A DNA stretch of 64,000 nt from Siphonodentalium dalli. Lineage: Eukaryota > Mollusca > Scaphopoda > Gadilida > Siphonodentaliidae. A program made the position numbers and the translations under genes. The notes under the pieces were generated by a model. That model saw only the letters and a program-made list of their open reading frames with translations. It did not search any database and had not been told where the DNA came from. The stretch spans positions 230,038,578 to 230,102,577 of the forward strand of contig CP136062.1 in the NCBI GenBank assembly GCA_032622095.1, read 5' to 3'. Positions 58,019 to 64,000 of this stretch are shown here, in pieces (within the stretch, counting starts at the first letter, position 1; each line of letters opens with the position of its first letter).

Positions 58019-58971
58019 TAGTATATGACGTGCGTCCCATACTCATATAATTAAACATTCAGATATTGTCTCATGTGTGACCCACATATGTGAGTAAAGG
58101 GGGATGCTCTATAGCAGAGGAGTCCACAAATAGAGGTAACATGTCTTACCCACCGGAAGCTGACATAAGCTAATGATAGGTAGATCACTCTGCTGCATAG
58201 GCAGTTTCTAATATAGTCATAAAGAATAGGAAAATAAAAGATAGCAGAAACCCAAAGAACACATACAATTTTTATGTTATGATTTATGTTTCATATTAGT
58301 TTTGTGATACCCATAATATATGCGCATGTGGATGCTCGCATCCCGGTCCCACATCATATAGGCACCCCTTTCTTGAACCCCGGCAGCGGAAACTCCACTA
58401 ATGATGTCCAGAGCAATCGACCTTGCGGCAGTTTACAAAATGTCAGGACAAGAGTAACAAAGGCATAGAATATATGTCCAGACTTCCTTGGGTTATCCGA
58501 TCTTTATCATATTCCCGTGTGAAAAGAAACTAATAGATTAAACGCTCTTTTTATTGGGCGTGACATATTGACCCAAAATCAACAACCCCGATGTGACATG
58601 TGTGATGACGTTTTCTATTATGTAGCTTGTGTTTATTGGTAAAGGCGAACCCCATTTACTTCGTGTGACGTCAACGGAATGCGAATGATATAAGTTTTTT
58701 TTAAATACGACAAAATAGGAACATTGTAATTCTAAGAACAAGTGTGCAATAAACTATTTTCCTGACCGCTGTGTAACTATGGTTTCACGTAATGTTACTC
58801 TCGATAACACAGCATATGGTGATTTCATATGGTGCTGTTAGTTTTTAACTCAGGCCAACCAATCACCAATCATTTAATAAATTTTACGTTGTACAAGTAG
58901 TCTCAAATTGTCAAAGGTGTATGAAATGTTAGGTATAAGAGTATTATTTGTTTCTAATATTTCCGTCACAG
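58019..58971. other. End of intron 2, no gene seen
   Basis: 58538-58552 carries one AACGCTCTTT motif (minus-strand AATAAAAAGAGCG). 58812-58873 (ATATGGTGATTTCATATGGT, GCTGTTAGTTTTTAACTCAG, GCCAACCAATCACCAAT) recurs at 62414-62474. The intron ends in TTCCGTCACAG. Confidence 0.5.
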
Positions 58972-59316
58972 CTAAATATCTGGGAGAGGCCTGCAATGAT
59001 TCGACTGACGTTTGCATAGGGTATATGACGGTATGTTCATCACAAAACCACACATGCGGTTGTGTTGTTGGGTGGGAGCCATCATCAGACAGAGAAAACT
59101 GCTCTCCCGATAATACAATTTATTTTCTGGATGACAAATTCTCGTTCCTGGGAGAACAGTGTGGTGTGCTAAGAAACTGGTGCAACCATCAATCGGATCA
59201 GACTTGTTCCAATGGAGTATGCACGTGTAAGGATGGACAAAGACCAGCTACACAAGAAGAGCGCTACGCTTACCCGCATATTCTTCACCAATGCCGGCCA
59301 GAAAACTACTCGTTAA
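58972..59316 (+). CDS. Secreted cysteine-rich protein, exon 3: two EB-like modules
   Basis: A 345-nt exon, phase 1-1, between acceptor TTTCCGTCACAG (58971) and donor TTAA|GTATGT (59316/59317). It holds two six-cysteine modules of the same plan: LGEACNDSTDVC...NHTCGCVVGWEP...ENC and LGEQCGVLRNWC...QTCSNGVCTCKDGQ...HQC. Both have a C-x-C followed by G, as in EB modules. N-glycosylation sequons are seen (NDS, NHT, NCS). If the donor is not used, the frame ends three codons later (TAA 59322-59324), making this the last exon. Joined to exon 2 through G|CT it reads CRVAKYLGEAC. Further exons, perhaps a membrane anchor, may lie downstream; a weak candidate acceptor is at 62373 (DPDVCSNGPCPFN then stop). 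Confidence 0.82.
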
Positions 59317-59722
59317 GTATGTAACAAAATCGTCACTTCCCGACTAATATAATTTTATAAAGTTCACGTGATATTTCGTAAATATATTACAGTACATAAC
59401 ATGATAAGTGTCAGTAAAATAAAACAAATTAATCGGCTGTTTAAATGTTTTTTGAATTCATACTGAACAGCTGCCTTCACCCAATTTCTGATATCCGTAT
59501 CCATGGTAGTTTGTTCGCGCAGATATAAGAAACAATGGACCCTAATATAATGAGCGAGTTCTTACAATATATGATATATTGACTTATTATATGACTGGTT
59601 TTTCTCGCTAAAATACGTAATGTTTTGCGGAACATGGGAATCCACAGTGTGATTTTCCTATTCAGTATCATGCCACTTTGAAACAAGAAGGAGGCTGCTA
59701 TATATATATAGACGGAACATAT
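59317..59722. other. Stretch after exon 3, nothing recognised
   Basis: No second exon was recognised here. Confidence 0.4.
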
Positions 59723-59853
59723 AGTACAAATATATGATTTATTACTGTGAGATATATTACCAATATATGATTTATTACTGTGAGATATATTACCAATATA
59801 TGATTTATTACTGTGAGATATAGTACAACTATATGATTTATTACTGTGAGATA
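59723..59853. repeat. 33-bp tandem repeat, 4 units
   Basis: Unit ATATGATTTATTACTGTGAG, ATATATTACCAAT; the first and last are preceded or followed by TAGTACAA instead of TATTACCAA. Confidence 0.93.
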
Positions 59854-59937
59854 TTGTTGGGTAATCGAGTGAACATAAGTCATATAATAAACTCTTTATC
59901 GGTAAGACGAAGTGACATGGACCGTACTATCACGTCT

Positions 59938-61475
59938 CGTTAACGAGGTCAGCTCGCCCTATTAAACTCGTTTGATTCGGAGATCTCAGATCGCCATATT
60001 AAACTCGTTTGATTCGGAGATATCAGATCGCCATATTAAACTCGTTTGATTCGGAGATCTCAGATCGCCATATTAAACTCGTTAACGAGGTCAGATCGCC
60101 ATATTAAACTCGTTTGATTCGGAGATCTCAGATCGCCATATTAAACTCGTTTGATTCGGAGATCTCAGATCGCCATATTAAACTCGTTTGACTCGGAGAT
60201 CTCAGATCGCCATATTAAACTCGTTTGATTCGGAGATCTCAGATCGCCATATTAAACTCGTTAACGAAGTCAGATCGCCATATTAAACTCGTTTGACTCG
60301 GAGATCTCAGATCGCCATATTAAACTTGTTAACGAGGTCAGATCGCCATATTAAACTCGTTTGACTCGGAGATCTCAGATCGCCATATTAAACTCGTTAA
60401 CGAGGTCAGATCGCCATATTAAACTCGTTTGATTCGGAGATCTCAGATCGCCATATTAAACTCGTTTGACTCGGAGATCTCAGATCGCCATATTAAACTC
60501 GTTTGATTCGGAGATCTCAGATCGCCATATTAAACTCGTTAACGAGGTCAGATCGCCATATTAAACTCGTTTGACTCGGAGATCTCAGATCGCCATATTA
60601 AACTTGTTAACGAGGTCAGATCGCCATATTAAACTCGTTTGACTCGGAGATCTCAGATCGCCATATTAAACTCGTTAACGAGGTCAGATCGCCATATTAA
60701 ACTCGTTTGATTCGGAGATCTCAGATCGCCATATTAAACTCGTTTGACTCGGAGATCTCAGATCGCCATATTAAACTCGTTTGATTCGGAGATCTCAGAT
60801 CGCCATATTAAACTCGTTAACGAGGTCAGATCGCCATATTAAACTCGTTTGACTCGGAGATCTCAGATCGCCATATTAAACTCGCTTGATTCGGAGATCT
60901 CAGATCGCCATATTAAACTCGTTAACGAGGTCAGATCGCCATATTAAACTCGTTTGATTCGGAGATCTCAGATCGCCATATTAAACTCGTTTGATTCGGA
61001 GATCTCAGATCGCCATATTAAACTCGTTAACGAGGTCAGATCGCCATATTAAACTCGTTTGACTCGGAGATCTCAGATCGCCATATTAAACTCGCTTGAT
61101 TCGGAGATCTCAGATCGCCATATTAAACTCGTTAACGAGGTCAGATCGCCATATTAAACTCGTTTGATTCGGAGATCTCAGATCGCCATATTAAACTCGT
61201 TTAATTCGGAGATCTCAGATCGCCATATTAAACTCGTTAACGAGGTCAGATCGCCATATTAAACTCGTTTGATTCGGAGATCTCAGATCGCCATATTAAA
61301 CTCGTTTAATTCGGAGATTTCAGATCGCCATATTAAACTTGTTAACGAGGTCAGATCGCCATATTAAACTCGTTTGATTCGGAGATCTCAGATCGCCATA
61401 TTAAACGTGTTAACGAGGTCAGATCGCCATATTAAACTCGTTCGATTCGGAGATCTCAGATCGCCATATTACGCG
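59938..61475. repeat. Two-letter tandem array: 37-bp and 31-bp units, 44 units
   Basis: Type A: CGTTTGATTCGGAGATCTCA, GATCGCCATATTAAACT (37 bp). Type B: CGTTAACGAGGTCAGATCGC, CATATTAAACT (31 bp). C is A with GACTCGG; A1 is CGCTTGATT; A2 is TTTAATTCGG. In order I read B AAA B AACA B C B C B ACA B C B C B ACA B C A1 B AA B C A1 B A A2 B A A2 B A B A, i.e. 15 B and 29 A-type, which accounts for the length. The blocks B-A-C-A-B-C-B-C, B-A-A-B-C-A1 and B-A-A2 each repeat, giving successive higher-order expansions. There are no spacers, so it is not CRISPR-like. Confidence 0.95.
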
Positions 61476-61684
61476 TTATATTACGGCCCATACAACTTCA
61501 CTGTATCAATAATGTGTTTTACCACATAATCGGAGACCACCAGAACACAATATATCCCTGAATACTTTTGGAAGAACCCTACAAGAGAGAAATTCCATGG
61601 TCAAGATATAACCCTAATAAAAAGACTATGCATACTCCTTAGGTGTGCCTTTAAGCAAGTGTCCTATATAATACTGCCGCTATA
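61476..61684. other. Spacer, nothing recognised
   Basis: No feature was supported. Confidence 0.4.
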
Positions 61685-61915
61685 GGGAAGTCGGTAGCCG
61701 AGAGGTAGATACCAACTTTGTCAGGCTGAAAAGTCTCATTCGAGATCACTGAATACAGATCCGAATGCAAAATGCCCACTTCAACGCTACTGACGTCACC
61801 ACAGGGTGATAATGTTACTCGGCCGTGGTAGCACCTGGACCAGTGCGTCTACAACCAGAATTAGTTCCTGCACTGTAATATCTACAGATACAGATACAGA
61901 TACAGATACAGATCC
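61685..61915 (+). mobile_element. tRNA-derived SINE with (CAGATA)n tail
   Basis: GAAGTCGGTAGCCGAGAGGT (A-box TAGCCGAGAGG) followed after about 35 bases by CATTCGAGATCAC (B-box-like) forms a tRNA-Leu/Ser-like head. A tRNA-unrelated body (CACAGGGTGATAATG, GGCCGTGGTAGCACCTGG) and a tail of about five CAGATA repeats (61885-61913) follow. TCCTAT on both sides (61660s and 61912-61917) may be a short target duplication. It is unlike the SINE family at 27030-31680. Confidence 0.65.
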
Positions 61916-63534
61916 TATTCTATATGATCGAAATCATTTATTGTTATGGGTGAACACATGTAATTATCACCCTTGTTAAGTTTGTCAAGGTTATCATTGG
62001 TTATCAATGTTAAGGTTATCATTGTGTAATATAATTTAATTACTGCTGTATATATAAACTTGCACATGTATATGAAATGAAGACTGATTAATGTGATATC
62101 CAAATTTGTGTACATAGTGTGTATAAGTTTTGCTTGTTTCACTGTTATGTGATTTTTGCAATAAATCAATACAAAAATTGCAAATAAATCTCCATATAGC
62201 CCGAACGAAATCGGGCACATAAGCTAGTATAATATAATTTTATTTGAAACATATCCAGTTTGGATTGATGGTTCTAATTGTAAGAAGAAAAAGAAAAAAG
62301 AGGATACATAAAGTTAAGATATGGTTCATTTCCTATATGGTATTACTTTTCCGGATCGCACTGGTAATATCAGACCCAGATGTATGCTCGAATGGGCCAT
62401 GTCCGTTTAATATATGGTGATTTCATATGGTGCTGTTAGTTTTTATCTCAGGCCAACCAATCACCAATAATATAACTGAGGCTTTCGAATTGAGTAAGTA
62501 AAATATTGCATTCTTTTTTTTGTAGATTCATTCCAAGAGAGCTGCATGAAAGGCAAGCGAATTACATGAAAAACATGACGGAAGGGACCACACAGAAACT
62601 AAATCTGTCTTATCGTGAATAATTCCCATTAGAAACTGTCGCTCCATGGCCAGACAGGGCGTCACTTTGGGTTCTTTGTTAGATTGTGTCCAACTTTAAG
62701 GGTCAGATGCACGTTTGGCCAAACTTTCATGGTGTTTCTAAATGGATTTTCTCAAAATCTGTCATGAATTTATTTGTGAAATTTGGTACAAGCATTTATT
62801 GTGATACAATATTTAAGAACCATCGAACAATTGGTTATTATAAATTTATAATCTCATTTACTTCTTTTTTATGGCATGGAAAATATGTAAATTTCACCGT
62901 TTTTATGTACCAAGAACTTCTGTCAATTAGATTTGTTTCAAAAGTGCAGTTCAAATAGCCATGATATCTTATCTGAAGATCATGAGAGGAGACTTAATTG
63001 TTATTGATTCTTGAAATATTATGATTATTTTCACTTAGAAAGACGTTCTTGGGCTGAGATCAGTTCTGGGTCATATCTTCATAACCAAGTTAAAGCTGAC
63101 CACCATATCTCTGAACACTGTAGCCTAATTTTTGTTGATTGCTCCCTGCTTGAGTGGACCACAATCACACATTACGGAGATGTGTCCACTTCACTGCGTC
63201 TCTATGGTAGACGACGTGTCGCTTAAGAAGGCGCCATATTCGTGAATTATCCAAAAAATCACAATTTCAAACAATCGATTTGATGGAAGAAAATCATTAT
63301 ACTTTATAACCAATGTATATGATATAGCACTGTAACAATACATGTTCATCCTCACAATATAAGAATTACATTCTTATTATGTACAAATAGTGGTTAAAAC
63401 AAATTAAAAGAGACCATAACACAGCATATTGTCTGAAAAGATGAATCATTATTGAGTGTTTATGTCAGTAAGATTATTGCAAACGTGGTTGATTAGTATT
63501 TATGTTGTTTTTATGTTGTTTTGATCCTAGTTGT
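61916..63534. other. Intergenic stretch, no gene supported
   Basis: 62414-62474 is a copy of 58812-58873. A T-rich acceptor-like TTTTTTTTGTAG ends at 62525, but the following frame stops within 15 codons. Frames of 60-101 codons (61915-62220, 62686-62958, 63011-63226) show no domain. Confidence 0.4.
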
Positions 63535-63770
63535 AATCAGAGGCTACATGTATGTAATCAGAGGCTACGTGTATGTAATCAGAGGCTACGTGTATGTAAC
63601 CAGGGGCTACGTGTATGTAATCAGAGGATACGTGTATGTAATCAGAGGCTACGTGTATGTTATCAGAAGCTACGTGTATGTAATCAGAGGCTACGTGTAT
63701 GTAATGCATGCTACGTGTATGTAATGCATGCTACGTGTATGTAATGCATGCTACGTGTATGTAATGCATG
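63535..63770. repeat. 21-bp array (8 units) passing into a 20-bp array (4 units)
   Basis: First GTAATCAGAGGCTACGTGTA T (21 bp), then GTAATGCATGCTACGTGTAT (20 bp). The second type replaces CAGAGG with GCATG and makes the palindrome ATGCAT / GCATGC. Long frames on both strands (VCNQRLR, YVIRGY, YIHVASD) come from the 21-bp period. Confidence 0.95.
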
Positions 63771-64000
63771 CGTTTTTTCCGACATTTCCTGTAAAACTTT
63801 CCAATGACCAGCCTTTGAACTTTGTTGTTTGTTTTGTTTGTTTGTTTTAATACATTATTAGAACGTATGTCTCATATTGTGAGGGTGAACACGTGTTGTT
63901 ATAGTACTATAGCATACATTGGTTATAGAGGATAATAATGTCCCCTTCAAATCGTTACCGGGCTGCCCCAATGCGGCTCTCACTTTTATTTTTATCTGCA
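63771..64000. other. Right edge, nothing recognised
   Basis: No feature was supported up to the window end. Confidence 0.4.

Noticed and set aside
59938-61475. CRISPR-like array
   Set aside because: There are no unique spacers; units abut directly and the DNA is eukaryotic.
62373-62525. Additional 3' exons of the cysteine-rich gene (DPDVCSNGPCPFN..., and after TTTTTTTTGTAG)
   Set aside because: Both have acceptors in phase 1 but stop within about 15 codons and overlap or adjoin a dispersed repeat; kept only as a remark on exon 3.
63502-63744. Repeat protein with CNQRLRV motif
   Set aside because: It is the translation of the 21-bp array, and similar frames are open on both strands.

Overview
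The window looks like a stretch of repeat-rich, AT-rich animal nuclear DNA, most likely from a mollusc or a close lophotrochozoan relative. The support is a non-LTR retrotransposon with eukaryotic architecture, a secreted cysteine-rich gene split by GT-AG introns, tRNA-derived SINEs, foldback and hAT-like MITEs, many minisatellites, and at 49881 a dispersed element whose start (a TAGCTCACCTGAG-type hairpin followed by GTCCGTC runs) I remember as common in bivalve and gastropod DNA. No operon, bacterial gene, rRNA gene or canonical tRNA gene was seen.

Layout. 1-5552 and 15101-26397 are two copies of one segmental duplication (offset 15100 at the left edge; copy 1 runs off the window). Copy 1 carries about 61 tandem units of a 31-37 bp minisatellite where copy 2 has only two. 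Copy 2 has been invaded by a 5.5 kb LINE (17081-22610, both ORFs intact, minus strand) and by a 2.2 kb foldback element (22911-25156). Between the copies lie an E-box-bearing satellite (7829-11306), a 42-bp array and several palindromes. 27030-31680 is a cluster of tRNA-derived SINE copies joined to (CT)n/(GA)n tracts, first in plus and then in minus orientation, with a 0.7 kb MITE inside. 31700-41000 holds palindromes, tandem arrays and a 5'-truncated LINE remnant.

The one convincing host gene is on the plus strand from 41045 to at least 59316: a signal-peptide exon, a cysteine-rich exon and a two-module cysteine-rich exon, all joined in phase 1, encoding a secreted EB/EGF-like protein. Its introns are packed with repeats: a hAT-like MITE with a perfect 8-bp target duplication, 46-bp and 43-bp arrays, a degenerate satellite of roughly 150 bp period, a 128-bp array split by a 3 kb insertion, nested palindromes and a 35-bp array open in all three forward frames. 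Two minus-strand reading frames at 54113-55415 may be exons of another gene but are not recognised.

Downstream, 59938-61475 is a two-letter tandem array (37-bp and 31-bp units) with visible higher-order order, followed by a SINE and, at the far end, a 21/20-bp array. Two themes stand out. Short units that are single or double in one paralogous locus are expanded to 9-61 copies in the other. About ten long near-perfect palindromes are scattered through 64 kb. The most informative single object is the LINE: its two ORFs are in one frame, separated by a single amber codon, and its 5' end carries an exact NRF-1-type palindrome.
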